DNA from: Streptococcus hillyeri
GTDB taxonomy: Bacteria > Bacillota > Bacilli > Lactobacillales > Streptococcaceae
Length of the DNA stretch: 64,000 nt
Assembly: GCF_003686955.1 (NCBI RefSeq)
Contig: NZ_RCVM01000009.1
Location: 1 to 64,000, forward strand
Reading direction: 5' to 3'
Shown: one piece after another, positions 43,062 through 52,622 of the stretch
Position numbering within the stretch: position 1 is the first letter of the stretch
Layout of the letters: each line of letters starts with the position of its first letter
Program-made: the position numbers and the translations under genes
The notes under the pieces: model-generated
The model's input: the letters and a program-made list of their open reading frames with translations, nothing else
What the model was told of the DNA's origin: nothing
The model's database searches: none

Positions 43062-43688
43062 ATGATTTTTGCATACAATAAAGAACAGGTCGGAGATACC
43101 TTATTAGTTATTTTACAAGATACAGCTGATGTGAAACGGAACGTTGAGCGCCGTGGTAAGGTTGCGCGTGTTTATGCCGAAGCGACAAATGAAACCTTAG
43201 CTTGGAATATTTTTGAGGTATCTAGTCTGATTACTGTGGAAGGCAATGGTCAGGTCATTTTGTCAGATGAGGATGTTGCAACTTTAAATCAGGAGCTTTC
43301 TAAAGAAGGTTTCAAAGAAGAACTTGTGAATGATGAGGGTCCGTTTTTTGTAGTTGGTCAAATTGTAGAGATGGAGGCACATCCTGATAGTGACCATCTC
43401 AATATTTGTCAGGTTAAAATTGCGGAAGACAAAACGATTCAGATTGTAGCAGGAGCGCCTAATGCAGCAGTTGGACTTAAAACGATTGTTGCTTTACCAG
43501 GAGCGATGATGCCAAGCGGAAGTTTGATTTTTGCAGGTCAACTTCGTGGAGAAGATAGTTTTGGCATGATGTGTAGCCCGCGTGAGCTTGCTTTGCCAAA
43601 TGCACCACAGGTTCGTGGGATCATTGAACTAGACGATTCGGCAGTGATTGGTGAGCCATTTGATGTTGCAAAACATTGGAGAGCCTAA
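43062..43688 (+). CDS. ytpR: YtpR-family tRNA-binding protein
   Basis: This 208-residue protein has an N-terminal domain (IFAYNKEQVGD) and a C-terminal tRNA-binding (EMAP/PheT B2-like) domain with VEMEAHPDSDHLNICQV, IVAGAPNAAVGLKTIVA and FGMMCSPREL. YtpR is paralogous to the N-terminus of PheT; function uncertain. Starts 5 nt after the thioredoxin gene. Confidence 0.92.
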   Translation: MIFAYNKEQVGDTLLVILQDTADVKRNVERRGKVARVYAEATNETLAWNIFEVSSLITVEGNGQVILSDEDVATLNQELSKEGFKEELVNDEGPFFVVGQIVEMEAHPDSDHLNICQVKIAEDKTIQIVAGAPNAAVGLKTIVALPGAMMPSGSLIFAGQLRGEDSFGMMCSPRELALPNAPQVRGIIELDDSAVIGEPFDVAKHWRA

Positions 43689-43709
43689 GAACAGTTAAAA
43701 AATCCGCGA

Positions 43710-43742
43710 AAAACCTCTATTCTAGGGGTTTTAGCTTTTTCC
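43710..43742 (+). terminator. Intrinsic terminator
   Basis: AAAACCTCTA-tt-CTAGGGGTTTT stem and a T-run. Confidence 0.75.
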
Positions 43743-43786
43743 GAAATATGTTATAATGAAAAAAATATAGAACTTGGAGTCTTATC

Positions 43787-44164
43787 GTGAAAAAAAGCTA
43801 TCGCGTCAAGCGTGATAAAGACTTTAAGCTAGTTTTTCAGAAAGGCACGAGTGTCGCTAATCGAAAATTTGTAGTTTATAGTCTTCCAAAAGATCAACCC
43901 CATTTTAGGGTGGGTCTCTCAGTTAGTAAAAAGCTGGGCAATGCGGTAGTCAGAAATCGTATCAAACGTAGACTCCGTCACCTAGTCAAAGACTTGTCGC
44001 CTCATCTTGTGACGACAGACTTTGTCATCATTGCCCGTAAGGGAGTTGAAACACTGACCTATCAGGAAATGAAAAGTAATCTCGTTCATGTGTTAAAACT
44101 TGGAAAACTTTATCAAAATGACCATCAGGCTACTCTCTCAGAAAACAGTTTTGATGAGGCATGA
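43787..44164 (+). CDS. rnpA: Ribonuclease P protein component
   Basis: This 125-residue basic protein begins [16 protein letters not shown] and carries the RNR motif in [14 protein letters not shown]. It binds the RNase P RNA and helps cut pre-tRNA leaders. It overlaps yidC by 4 nt. A promoter-like TATAAT lies at 43751-43756. Confidence 0.96.
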   Translation: MKKSYRVKRDKDFKLVFQKGTSVANRKFVVYSLPKDQPHFRVGLSVSKKLGNAVVRNRIKRRLRHLVKDLSPHLVTTDFVIIARKGVETLTYQEMKSNLVHVLKLGKLYQNDHQATLSENSFDEA

Positions 44165-44199
44165 CACAAGATTTAATTGTTATCAGGAAGGAAATCAAG

Positions 44200-45024
44200 G
44201 TGAACAGAAAATTAAGATTCAGCGGGTTGATGTTGGCTGGTGGTGTTCTACTCTCAGCGTGTAGTCGTAACCCTCAGGATATGGCTCCTATCACAGCAGA
44301 AAGTACAGGCTTTTGGGCTAAATTAGTTTATTTATTTGCGCAGGCGATTGATGGCTTGTCGTTTGGACATATTGGTGTCGGGATAATCCTTTTTACCATT
44401 TTGATTAGAACAGTGCTTTTGCCACTGTACAACATGCAAATCAAGTCCAGTCGTAAAATGCAAGAGTTGCAACCAAAGTTGAGAGAGCTACAAAAACAGT
44501 ATTCTGGTAAGGACAATGAAAGTCGTCTTGCTTTGACGGAAGCTACAAATGCTCTTTACAAAGCAGAAGGTGTCAATCCTTATACAAGCATGTGGCCACT
44601 TTTCATTCAACTTCCTCTTATGATTGCCCTCTATCAAGCACTCTTAAGGGTTGAGTTTCTTAAAGAAGGTTCATTTCTTTGGTTCAAATTGGCAGAGCCA
44701 GATCACTTGTTTATTCTTCCAGTCTTGGCGGCAGCATTTACCTTCTTATCAACATGGTTGACTAACAAGGGAGTTAGAGAGAAAAATGTTGCAATGACCA
44801 TTATGTCAGTTGTGGCTCCAATTATGATTTTGATGGTTTCCCTGAACATTGCTAGTGGTGTGTCCCTTTATTGGACCGTGTCAAATGCTTACCAAGTCGT
44901 CCAAACCTTACTGTTCAATAATCCGTTCAAACTCATTGCAGAGCGGGAGCAATTGGCGCAAGCCGAAAAAGAAAAAGAAGCTAGGATTCGTCGTGCTAAA
45001 AAGAAAGCACATAGACGTAAATAA
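44200..45024 (+). CDS. yidC: Membrane protein insertase YidC (lipoprotein type)
   Basis: This insertase helps place membrane proteins, with or without SecYEG. Residues after the GTG at 44200 form a lipoprotein signal ([17 protein letters not shown]). Five helices follow, with [35 protein letters not shown] and a basic tail [11 protein letters not shown]. The GTG start with AAGGAA before it gives a proper signal peptide; an upstream ATG at 44161 overlaps rnpA and adds a charged 13-residue stretch. Confidence 0.93.
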   Translation: MNRKLRFSGLMLAGGVLLSACSRNPQDMAPITAESTGFWAKLVYLFAQAIDGLSFGHIGVGIILFTILIRTVLLPLYNMQIKSSRKMQELQPKLRELQKQYSGKDNESRLALTEATNALYKAEGVNPYTSMWPLFIQLPLMIALYQALLRVEFLKEGSFLWFKLAEPDHLFILPVLAAAFTFLSTWLTNKGVREKNVAMTIMSVVAPIMILMVSLNIASGVSLYWTVSNAYQVVQTLLFNNPFKLIAEREQLAQAEKEKEARIRRAKKKAHRRK

Positions 45025-45033
45025 GGAGAAATT

Positions 45034-46053
45034 ATGGCTATTTTTACAGGAAAAACGGTAGAAGATGCTATTGAAGCAGGGTTGCGTGAGCTAGGTTTGC
45101 CACGTATGAAAGCACATATTCGTGTCGTTTCAAGAGAGAAAAAAGGTTTCCTTGGTTTTGGCAAAAAGCCTGCGCAGGTTGAAATTGAAAACATTGATGA
45201 GAAAACGGCGCATAAGGCAGATCAAAAGGCTGTAAAAGGCGTACCAGATGAGGTTAACCAACAAAATGCCCCTGTGACAACCAGTCTTGAAGATACAATC
45301 GAATTGAGTAAAGTGACTAGTCTCATTAAGGAAATGGAAGCGCGTGGGGAACTTGAGGTTGATCAAGAGGTCAAAGAGCAATTTTTAAACAATAAAAAAT
45401 CGCCACAAACGATTTTAGAGGAAACAGGTCATATCGAAGTCCTCAAAGAATTGCAAGGTAAGGAACCAGGTGAGCCTCTTGAAGCAGTAGAAGAAGTTGT
45501 TTCAGAAGAGTTGACAGAAACGGCTAAAGAAGATGATTTCCAAGCCTTTGTTTCTAGTGAATTTAGTCAAACGGAACAAGAAGAAGTTGTTTCAGAAGAG
45601 ATTGAGACTGCTGCTAAAGAAGTGGCTGCCTACATTGAAAAAATCATCTATGAGATGGATGTTGAAGCAACCTTGGAAGTGGGCATTAATCGTCGTCAAA
45701 TCACCCTTCAAATTGAAACGCCTGAAGCTGGTCGTGTGATTGGTTACCACGGAAAAGTTTTGAAATCAATGCAACTTTTAGCACAGAATTTCTTGCATGA
45801 CCGCTATTCACGTTATTTCTCAGTAGTTCTTAATGTTCATGACTATGTTGAACACCGCACGGAGATTGTCATTGATTTCACCAAGAAAATGGCAAAACGT
45901 GTCCTAGAAACAGGTCATGACTATGTGATGGATCCAATGAGTAACAGCGAACGCAAAATCGTCCACAAAACCGTTGGAAAAATTGCAGGCGTTGAAAGCT
46001 ACTCTGAAGGAGATGACCCTAACCGCTACGTCGTGATTAGTAAACTTCGTTAA
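45034..46053 (+). CDS. jag: Jag/KhpB RNA-binding protein
   Basis: This 339-residue protein has a Jag-N domain (FTGKTVEDAIEAGLRELGLPR, truncated in the quote), a long acidic linker (residues about 55-190), then KH (GRVIGYHGKVLKSMQ) and R3H (SEGDDPNRYVV). KhpB binds RNA with KhpA and influences cell elongation in pneumococcus. The linker is strongly Glu-rich and contains EEVVSEELTE and EEVVSEEIET repeats. Cotranscribed with yidC. Confidence 0.92.
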   Translation: MAIFTGKTVEDAIEAGLRELGLPRMKAHIRVVSREKKGFLGFGKKPAQVEIENIDEKTAHKADQKAVKGVPDEVNQQNAPVTTSLEDTIELSKVTSLIKEMEARGELEVDQEVKEQFLNNKKSPQTILEETGHIEVLKELQGKEPGEPLEAVEEVVSEELTETAKEDDFQAFVSSEFSQTEQEEVVSEEIETAAKEVAAYIEKIIYEMDVEATLEVGINRRQITLQIETPEAGRVIGYHGKVLKSMQLLAQNFLHDRYSRYFSVVLNVHDYVEHRTEIVIDFTKKMAKRVLETGHDYVMDPMSNSERKIVHKTVGKIAGVESYSEGDDPNRYVVISKLR

Positions 46054-46062
46054 TAGCAAACT

Positions 46063-46087
46063 AAGCCAGTTGCAGCTGGCTTTTTAT
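46063..46087 (+). terminator. Intrinsic terminator after jag
   Basis: AAGCCAG-ttgc-AGCTGGCTT stem with TTTATTATT. Confidence 0.8.
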
Positions 46088-46172
46088 TATTTTATCAGCC
46101 TTAGGGCTGATTTTTTCTTAATCAAAATGGTTGGTTAAGCCAAGAAAGAAATAGCTGTGATATAATTTTCTT

Positions 46173-48500
46173 ATGACATTTTTAGAATTATTGAAGAAAA
46201 AATTTTTACCTAGCCAATATCAAAAAGAAAAGGCTGAGCTCCAAAGGCAACAAGACGCAGTTGATATGGATATGGCGACTGATGAAGAAGTAGATCAGAA
46301 TGACGTTGATATTGCTCAGCCTGAGCTTGCTGAGACTGAAGAACCAGTTTCACGCTATAAACGTAGCCGTAACCATCAGCAAAAAGAGGTGAGGAAGCCT
46401 GAGTTTTTGAAGCAGGCGGATCGTTTAAAGCTAGCCCCTCAAAATCCTCTGCGTCAATTCTGGCGTCGTTACCATCTTGGGAAGATTGTCTTGATTACCA
46501 TGGCAGGCTTTGTCCTACTGGTTAGTGGTTATCTTTTTTACCTCGCAAAGACTGCTAAGGTTTCTGACCTTCAAGAAGCCCTCAAAGCGACGACAGTCAT
46601 TTATGATCGCAATGAGGAATATGCAGGCTCTTTGACTGGACAAAAGGGAACCTATGTTGAACTCGATGCGATTTCTGATGATTTGGAAAATGCGGTGCTG
46701 GCAACGGAGGACCGTACCTTTTATGAAAATAAAGGGATTAATTTTAAGCGTACGATTTTAGCAGTGCTGACCCTTGGGAAATCGGGTGGTGGCTCTACCA
46801 TCACACAACAATTGGCAAAAAATGCTTACCTCACTCAGGACCAAACGGTAAAGCGTAAGGCACGAGAATTCTTCCTTGCACTAGAACTAACCAAAAAATA
46901 TAGCAAGCAAGAAATCTTGACCATGTATCTGAACAACGCCTACTTTGGAAATGGGGTCTGGGGAGTTGAAGATGCCAGCCAGAAATATTTTGGTACCAGC
47001 GCAGCTAATCTTTCTCTAGATGAAGCAGCCACCCTAGCTGGAATGCTTAAAGGACCGGAGATTTATAACCCTTATTATTCTATTGAACAGGCGACCAATC
47101 GTCGTGATACCGTCTTACAAGGAATGGTTGAGGCAGGCTATCTCAGCCAAGAAACGGCTGATAGTGCGATGACTGTGGGAATGGGAAACCGTCTGGCAGA
47201 TACTTATTCTGGAAAAATGGACGATTATAAATACCCTTCTTACTTTGATGCGGTTATCAGCGAAGCGATTGAGACTTATGGGCTGAGTGAAAAGGATATC
47301 TTAAATAATGGATATAAAATTTACACGGAGCTTGATCAAAATTATCAAACGGGTATGCAGGCGACGTTGGATAATGATAATTATATTTTTGTTGCAGCTG
47401 ATGGGCAAACCACTCAGGCTGCCAGCGTAGCCCTTGATCCTAAAACTGGAGGAGTAAGAGGTTTGGTTGGGCGTTCTAATAGTAGTGAGAATGCAGCATT
47501 TAGAAGCTTTAACTATGCTACTCAGGGACGCCGTAGCCCAGCTTCAGCTATTAAGCCACTTCTGGTGTACGCCCCTGCTATTGCGTCAGGTTGGAGCATT
47601 GATGAGCTCTTGCCAAATACTCGTCGCGATTTTAATGGCTATGCCCCATCAAACTACGGAGGAATTGAGACGGAGGATCTACCAATGTATCAAGCTTTGG
47701 CGAATTCCTATAATATTCCAGCTGTCTATACCCTAGACCAAATCGATGTGAAAAAATCCTTCTCCTATGGGAAAAAATTTGGTTTTAATATGTCGGATGT
47801 CCCAGAAGAATTAGGAGTAGCATTAGGTTCTAGTATGGCCGTCAGTCCTTTGCAGATGGCGCAAGCTTATGCCACCTTTGCTAATGATGGAGTGATGAAT
47901 AAGGCGCATCTTATTACTCGAATTGAAACAGCTAGTGGTGAAAAAGTTAAGGCCTATACACCATCAGCTCAACGTGTAGTAAGCAAGTCTGTCGCTGATA
48001 AGATGACAAGTATGATGTTGGGAACATTTACTAATGGTACAGCTACTTCGGCGAATGTTTACGGCTATACGATGGCTGGTAAGACTGGCACGAACGAAGC
48101 AAGCTTCAACCCAGATGTAGTCAGTGACCAGTGGGTTATTGGTTATACACCCGATGTCGTGATTTCACAGTGGATTGGTTATGACAAGACGGATGAGGGC
48201 CATTATATTGTTGATCCTTACGGAAATTCCTCAGCTCTCTTTAGTGCGGTAGCTAGCACGGTTTTACCTTATACACAGGGGACCGATTTTTCGGTGACGA
48301 ATGCCTACTTTGCTAATGGCATTGAGGCTGTCTATGATGCCTCAGCACAAGACATCCAGGAAGAATCGCGTAGCATTATTGATGATTTGAGAGATTCAGC
48401 GACTAAGGCCAAAGAAGACTTAGAAAAAGCTTTGCAAGACTCATCTATTCAGGAGAATGCTGAAAATATTTGGAATAGTATTGTTGATTACTTTAGATAA
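46173..48500 (+). CDS. pbp2A: Class A penicillin-binding protein (PBP2a type)
   Basis: This 775-residue enzyme has a charged cytoplasmic stretch of about 105 residues, a helix (IVLITMAGFVLLVSGYLFYL), glycosyltransferase family 51 motifs (AVLATEDRTFYENKGI, GGGSTITQQLAKN, KAREFFLALELTKKYSKQEI) and a transpeptidase with SPASAIKPL (SxxK), SYN and AGKTGT. It makes and cross-links glycan strands. Position before rpmG-secE-nusG is typical of streptococci. Confidence 0.94.
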   Translation: MTFLELLKKKFLPSQYQKEKAELQRQQDAVDMDMATDEEVDQNDVDIAQPELAETEEPVSRYKRSRNHQQKEVRKPEFLKQADRLKLAPQNPLRQFWRRYHLGKIVLITMAGFVLLVSGYLFYLAKTAKVSDLQEALKATTVIYDRNEEYAGSLTGQKGTYVELDAISDDLENAVLATEDRTFYENKGINFKRTILAVLTLGKSGGGSTITQQLAKNAYLTQDQTVKRKAREFFLALELTKKYSKQEILTMYLNNAYFGNGVWGVEDASQKYFGTSAANLSLDEAATLAGMLKGPEIYNPYYSIEQATNRRDTVLQGMVEAGYLSQETADSAMTVGMGNRLADTYSGKMDDYKYPSYFDAVISEAIETYGLSEKDILNNGYKIYTELDQNYQTGMQATLDNDNYIFVAADGQTTQAASVALDPKTGGVRGLVGRSNSSENAAFRSFNYATQGRRSPASAIKPLLVYAPAIASGWSIDELLPNTRRDFNGYAPSNYGGIETEDLPMYQALANSYNIPAVYTLDQIDVKKSFSYGKKFGFNMSDVPEELGVALGSSMAVSPLQMAQAYATFANDGVMNKAHLITRIETASGEKVKAYTPSAQRVVSKSVADKMTSMMLGTFTNGTATSANVYGYTMAGKTGTNEASFNPDVVSDQWVIGYTPDVVISQWIGYDKTDEGHYIVDPYGNSSALFSAVASTVLPYTQGTDFSVTNAYFANGIEAVYDASAQDIQEESRSIIDDLRDSATKAKEDLEKALQDSSIQENAENIWNSIVDYFR

Positions 48501-48548
48501 GTTGCAAAGAGCATGTTAACATGGTATAATGGCAGTTATGGAGGCAGT

Positions 48549-48701
48549 ATGGCACAGAAAAAAGCAAGTTTAGCGTGTGCAGATTGCGGTAGTCGTAACT
48601 ATTCCATCTCTGTTGGTAGCAATCCAAAACCGACACGCTTAGAAGTTAAAAAATTTTGTAAGCACTGTAAAGGATATACTCTACATAAAGAAACACGCTA
48701 G
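48549..48701 (+). CDS. rpmG: 50S ribosomal protein L33
   Basis: This 50-residue zinc-ribbon L33 has [10 protein letters not shown] and [14 protein letters not shown] (two CxxC pairs). The start at ATG 48549 follows GGAGG. A strong promoter TTGCAA-17-TATAAT (about 48501-48529) sits just upstream. Confidence 0.95.
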   Translation: MAQKKASLACADCGSRNYSISVGSNPKPTRLEVKKFCKHCKGYTLHKETR

Positions 48702-48714
48702 TGGTGATTGAGAA

Positions 48715-48800
48715 TGGGGTAAAACAGTTAGTATTTGAGTTTCGCAGTAGTGCGATAGCTAAAGTTGTTTTATCCTAGGTTTTCAATACCTATTAAAAGT
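48715..48800 (+). other. Imperfect long hairpin between rpmG and secE
   Basis: GGGTAAAACA and TGTTTTATCC lie at the two ends of a roughly 85-nt fold, with an inner GCAGTAGTGC. It may be a terminator-like or processing structure in the rpmG-secE mRNA. Confidence 0.4.
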
Positions 48801-48853
48801 AATATACGGATTTGAATGAACCGTTTAATTTAAATGAGGAGTACAAAAATATT

Positions 48854-49027
48854 ATGTTTATCAAAGGCATTTTTCAAGTTTTGAAAAATACAACTTGGCC
48901 AACTCGTAAACAACGTTGGTATGATTTTATCTCAGTTCTTGAATATACCGCATTTTTCACTTTGATCATTTTCTTATTTGACCGTTTGATTTCAGGTGGT
49001 CTCTTGAGTTTATTTGATAAATTCTAA
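48854..49027 (+). CDS. secE: Preprotein translocase subunit SecE
   Basis: This 57-residue protein has MFIKGIFQVLKNTTWPTRKQ and a single helix LEYTAFFTLIIFLFDRLIS, the short Gram-positive SecE form. The start at ATG 48854 follows GAGGAG; a longer start at 48812 is unlike family members. Confidence 0.92.
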   Translation: MFIKGIFQVLKNTTWPTRKQRWYDFISVLEYTAFFTLIIFLFDRLISGGLLSLFDKF

Positions 49028-49081
49028 GAAAAAGTCTTATAAAATAAGCAGATGTTATGGCTTATTTGGTCAAAACTGTGG

Positions 49082-49123
49082 TATAATATCAGTAAGACAT
49101 AGAGCCGCATCGCCGGCTTTTTT
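49082..49123 (+). promoter_or_regulatory. nusG promoter followed by an early terminator-like hairpin
   Basis: Extended -10 TGG-TATAAT ends at 49087. The expected start is about 49094. AGCCG (49103-49107) and CGGCT (49114-49118) with a T-run follow within 30 nt, more than 80 nt before nusG. It may be an attenuator, or the end of readthrough from secE. Confidence 0.5.
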
Positions 49124-49204
49124 ATATCGTTTTTTTTCAGGTCTTATGGTACCATCTAAAATTCAAGAAAAACAAAAGACTATAATTATTCAAAGGAGCA
49201 TGAA

Positions 49205-49744
49205 ATGTTAGATTCATTTGATAAGGGCTGGTTTGTCCTTCAAACTTATTCAGGTTACGAAAACAAGGTAAAAGAGAACCTTTTACAACGCGCTCAGACT
49301 TATGACATGTTAGATAATATCCTACAGGTTATTATTCCAACACAAACCGTTAGTTTTGAAAAAAATGGAACAACTAAAGAAGTTGAAGAGAATCGTTTCC
49401 CTGGTTACGTCTTGGTTGAAATGGTGATGACAGATGAAGCTTGGTTTGTTGTTCGTAACACGCCAAACGTTACAGGTTTCGTTGGATCACATGGTAACCG
49501 TTCAAAACCAACACCACTTTTGGAAGAAGAAATCCGCGCTATTCTCATTTCAATGGGACAAAAAGTGGATATCATTGATACCAATATTAAAGCTGGTGAT
49601 GTTGTTCAAATCATTGACGGTGCCTTTATGGGACAAGAAGGTCGTGTGGTAGAAATTGATGGTAATAAAGTGAAATTAATGCTCAGCATGTTTGGTACAG
49701 AAACACAGGCAGAAGTGGAACTTTATCAAATTGCTGAATTGTAA
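49205..49744 (+). CDS. nusG: Transcription elongation/antitermination factor NusG
   Basis: The 179-residue protein has an NGN domain (GWFVLQTYSGYENKVKENL, FPGYVLVEM, VTGFVG) and a KOW domain (AGDVVQIIDGAFMGQEGRVVEID). It binds RNA polymerase and aids elongation, pausing and Rho-linked control. AAAGGAGCATGAA precedes the ATG. Confidence 0.97.
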   Translation: MLDSFDKGWFVLQTYSGYENKVKENLLQRAQTYDMLDNILQVIIPTQTVSFEKNGTTKEVEENRFPGYVLVEMVMTDEAWFVVRNTPNVTGFVGSHGNRSKPTPLLEEEIRAILISMGQKVDIIDTNIKAGDVVQIIDGAFMGQEGRVVEIDGNKVKLMLSMFGTETQAEVELYQIAEL

Positions 49745-49850
49745 GTTGGTCTATCTATGATAACAAAAGTGGTTGAGAATTGTCTCAATCTCTTTTTTGT
49801 TCGTCAATAACGAACGAATTTTAGAAAAATACAAAAATGATAAAAAGTTA

Positions 49851-49879
49851 TTGACGGTTTCTTAAGATTCTGTTAGAAT
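49851..49879 (+). promoter_or_regulatory. Promoter of the structured RNA before speA
   Basis: TTGACG (49851-49856), exactly 17-nt spacer, TAGAAT (49874-49879). Transcription should begin near 49886. Confidence 0.7.
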
Positions 49880-49885
49880 ACTTTT

Positions 49886-50230
49886 TGTCTAGAATAAGTA
49901 TCCAAAAGATGTTTCTAGCAAATATACCCCGAGTAAAAAATGCCTACGGACAGGCAGGGGAATGCCGAAGCGGGAATCGTACAGTAATGTTCTGCTCCCA
50001 TTATTGATTGGGTTAGAAGCCCAAATTTTACAGTTGATGTTAGGAAAGATTCCTAATTCATAGTTATTTTAGTGTGGTGAAAGCACACGTCATCTTGTGA
50101 AACGGTCAATAAAGTACGTCATATTTGCACTTGAGAGTAGGAAACATCTAGCCCCAGATACTCATAAAGAAGAAATCAAAACGTGAACAAAAAACGATTG
50201 TAGAGCAGGAGCATACCCTGCTCTTTTTGT
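49886..50230 (+). ncRNA. Structured leader or small RNA upstream of the polyamine operon
   Basis: This is a 345-nt segment with its own promoter and terminator and no open frame. Hairpins: TGCCT-acggac-AGGCA nested in CCCC/GGGG (49927-49960), GGGTT-aga-AGCCC (about 50009-50021), TTAGGAA-aga-TTCCTAA (50040-50056), GTGTG...CACAC (50072-50088) and a 29-nt fold GAGTA...TACTC with inner ATCT/AGAT (50135-50163). It fits a riboswitch or attenuator for polyamine genes, or a free small RNA. I do not recognise its family. Confidence 0.6.
50202..50230 (+). terminator. Terminator of the speA leader RNA
   Basis: AGAGCAGG-agcatac-CCTGCTCT stem (50202-50224), then TTTTTG. It sits 74 nt before speA, a position suited to conditional readthrough. 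Confidence 0.8.
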
Positions 50231-50303
50231 TTGACAAGAGACAGAAAGAAACGGTTTGGAAAGGCATTTTCAACCGTGAGAAGATGGTAGGAATGGAGAG
50301 ACA

Positions 50304-51761
50304 GTGACAAGAAAAAATCAACACCGTGCACCCATTTACGATGGGTTGGTGAATTTACGCAAGAAACGCATTGTTCCCTTTGATGTGCCAGGGCACAAAC
50401 GTGGTCGAGGCAATCCAGAATTAGTGGAACTCTTAGGCGAAAAATGTGTTGGGATTGATGTCAATTCCATGAAACCCTTGGATAATTTAGGCCACCCCGT
50501 GTCGATTATCCGAGAGGCTGAGGAATTGACGGCGGATGCTTTTGGCGCAGCACATGCCTTCTTGATGATTGGAGGGACAACGTCGTCAGTCCAGGCGATG
50601 ATTTTAGCGACCTGTAAGGCTGGAGATAAGATTATCTTGCCACGAAATGTGCATAAGTCTGCGATCAATGCCTTGGTGCTTTGCGGTGCGATTCCGATTT
50701 ACATTGAGATGAGCGTTAATCCTCGAATTGGAATTGCTCTGGGCTTGGAAAATGACCGAGTGGCACAGGCTATCAAGGAACACCCAGATGCTAAGGCTGT
50801 ATTAATCAATAATCCAACCTACTATGGCATTTGTTCAGACTTGAAAGGTCTGACAGAGATGGCACACGCAGCAGGAATGAAAGTGTTGGTTGATGAGGCA
50901 CATGGTGCCCACCTACACTTTACGGAGCAATTACCGATTTCTGGAATGGATGCTGGCGCTGATATGGCAGCAGTATCCATGCACAAATCAGGCGGTAGCT
51001 TAACACAGAGCTCGATTCTTCTGCTTGGACCGGATATGAATGCGGAATACGTGCGTCAAATCATTAACCTGACACAATCCACATCAGCATCTTACTTGCT
51101 CATGTCAAGTCTTGATATTTCTCGACGCAATCTGGCTCTTCGTGGCAAAGAATCCTTTGAAAAAGTTATTGAACTGTCGGAGTATGCGCGTCGTGAAATC
51201 AATGCGATTGGTGGCTATTATGCTTATTCCAAGGAATTGATTGATGGTGTATCGGTTTATGATTATGATGTGACCAAGTTATCAGTCTATACACAAGGAA
51301 TTGGCTTGACTGGTATTGAGGTCTATGACCTCTTGCGAGATGAATATGATATCCAGATTGAGTTTGGCGATATTGGTAATATTCTAGCCTACATTTCGAT
51401 TGGAGACCGTATTCAGGATATTGAACGTTTGGTCGGTGCTTTAGCAGATATTAAACGCCTCTATTCACGAGATGGCAAGGACTTGATTACGGGAGAGTAT
51501 ATTCAACCAGAGGTGGTTATGTCGCCACAAGAAGCTTTCTATGCTAGCCGAGAGAGTGTTAGCCTGCAAGGGGCTGTTGGGTCTGTCTGTGGTGAATTTG
51601 TCATGTGCTACCCACCGGGGATTCCTATTTTAGCTCCGGGTGAGCGAGTAACACAGGACTTGGTTGATTACATTCAATTTGCCAAAGACAGAGGCTGTTC
51701 GCTTCAAGGAACAGAAGATCCAGATGTTAATGTCATCAATATTATCAAGGAGGGCTGCTAG
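50304..51761 (+). CDS. speA: Orn/Lys/Arg decarboxylase-family protein, probable arginine decarboxylase
   Basis: This 485-residue PLP enzyme has MIGGTTSSVQAMI, the PLP Lys in SMHKSGGSLTQSS, and DEAHGAHL before it. Length and lack of an N-terminal wing domain mark the short Firmicute SpeA/YaaO class. Context (agmatine deiminase and carbamoylputrescine amidase downstream) supports arginine to agmatine; lysine decarboxylase is the alternative name used in pneumococcus. It starts at GTG 50304, since the ATG just upstream runs into a stop. Confidence 0.9.
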   Translation: MTRKNQHRAPIYDGLVNLRKKRIVPFDVPGHKRGRGNPELVELLGEKCVGIDVNSMKPLDNLGHPVSIIREAEELTADAFGAAHAFLMIGGTTSSVQAMILATCKAGDKIILPRNVHKSAINALVLCGAIPIYIEMSVNPRIGIALGLENDRVAQAIKEHPDAKAVLINNPTYYGICSDLKGLTEMAHAAGMKVLVDEAHGAHLHFTEQLPISGMDAGADMAAVSMHKSGGSLTQSSILLLGPDMNAEYVRQIINLTQSTSASYLLMSSLDISRRNLALRGKESFEKVIELSEYARREINAIGGYYAYSKELIDGVSVYDYDVTKLSVYTQGIGLTGIEVYDLLRDEYDIQIEFGDIGNILAYISIGDRIQDIERLVGALADIKRLYSRDGKDLITGEYIQPEVVMSPQEAFYASRESVSLQGAVGSVCGEFVMCYPPGIPILAPGERVTQDLVDYIQFAKDRGCSLQGTEDPDVNVINIIKEGC

Positions 51762-52622
51762 ATGGATATGTGGTTTTCAGAAGTTCACACACCAGATGTG
51801 AAATTATCGCTTCGTACCGCGCAGCAATTGTACTCAGGAAAAAGCGAATGGCAAGATATTGCGGTGTTGGAAACACCTGCTTTTGGTCGAATTCTTGTCT
51901 TGAATGGGCATGTCCTTTTCTCAGACGCAGATGACTTTGTGTACAATGAGATGGTTGCTCATGTACCGATGGCAGTTCACCCTAATCCTAAAAAAGTTTT
52001 AGTATTAGGTGGTGGTGATGGTGGTGTTGCTCAGGTATTGACCATGTACCCAGAGTTGGAACAAATTGATATTGTTGAGCCTGATGAGATGTTGGTTGAG
52101 GTTTGTCGCCAGTATTTCCCTGATTTTGCTCAGGGTTTGGACGACCCTCGAGTGAACATTTACCACCAAGACGGTCTGCGTTTTTTGAGAAATTGCGAAG
52201 CAGAGTACGATATTATCATCAACGATGCTACAGATCCTTTTGGACATACGGAAGGTTTGTTTACCAAGGAATTTTATGGCAATAGTTACCGCGCACTGAA
52301 AGAAGATGGGATTATGATTTATCAGCATGGAAGTCCCTTCTTTGATGAGGATGAATCGGCTTGCCGCAGCATGCATCGTAAGGCTACCCAGTCTTTCCCA
52401 ATTAGTCGTGTGTATCAAGCGCATATTCCAACCAGTCCAGCTGGTTATTGGTTGTTTGGGTTTGCGTCAAAAAAATACCATCCCATTGAGGATTTTAAAA
52501 AAGACCAATGGAAAGAGCGCCAGCTATTTACCGAATATTATACTGCCAATTTACATGTGGGGGCCTTTATGTTGCCCAAGTACGTTGAGGATATTTTAGA
52601 AGAGGAAGAAGGAAGAAAATGA
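51762..52622 (+). CDS. speE: Spermidine synthase-like aminopropyltransferase
   Basis: This 286-residue enzyme has LVLGGGDGGVAQ (nucleotide motif), QIDIVEPDEMLVEVCR and DATDPFGHTEGLFT. SpeE normally transfers the aminopropyl group of decarboxylated SAM to putrescine. No SAM decarboxylase gene is in this operon, so the donor must be made elsewhere or the protein does another job. Start one base after speA; overlaps the next gene by 4 nt. Confidence 0.93.
   Translation: MDMWFSEVHTPDVKLSLRTAQQLYSGKSEWQDIAVLETPAFGRILVLNGHVLFSDADDFVYNEMVAHVPMAVHPNPKKVLVLGGGDGGVAQVLTMYPELEQIDIVEPDEMLVEVCRQYFPDFAQGLDDPRVNIYHQDGLRFLRNCEAEYDIIINDATDPFGHTEGLFTKEFYGNSYRALKEDGIMIYQHGSPFFDEDESACRSMHRKATQSFPISRVYQAHIPTSPAGYWLFGFASKKYHPIEDFKKDQWKERQLFTEYYTANLHVGAFMLPKYVEDILEEEEGRK

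Noticed and set aside
49886..50230. Lysine riboswitch (L-box) or RNase P RNA
   Set aside because: The GGGGAATGCCGAAG segment recalls the L-box GCCGAAG core, but the AGAGGTGC start and the other junction motifs are missing. RNase P core sequence (GAGGAAAGTCC) is absent.
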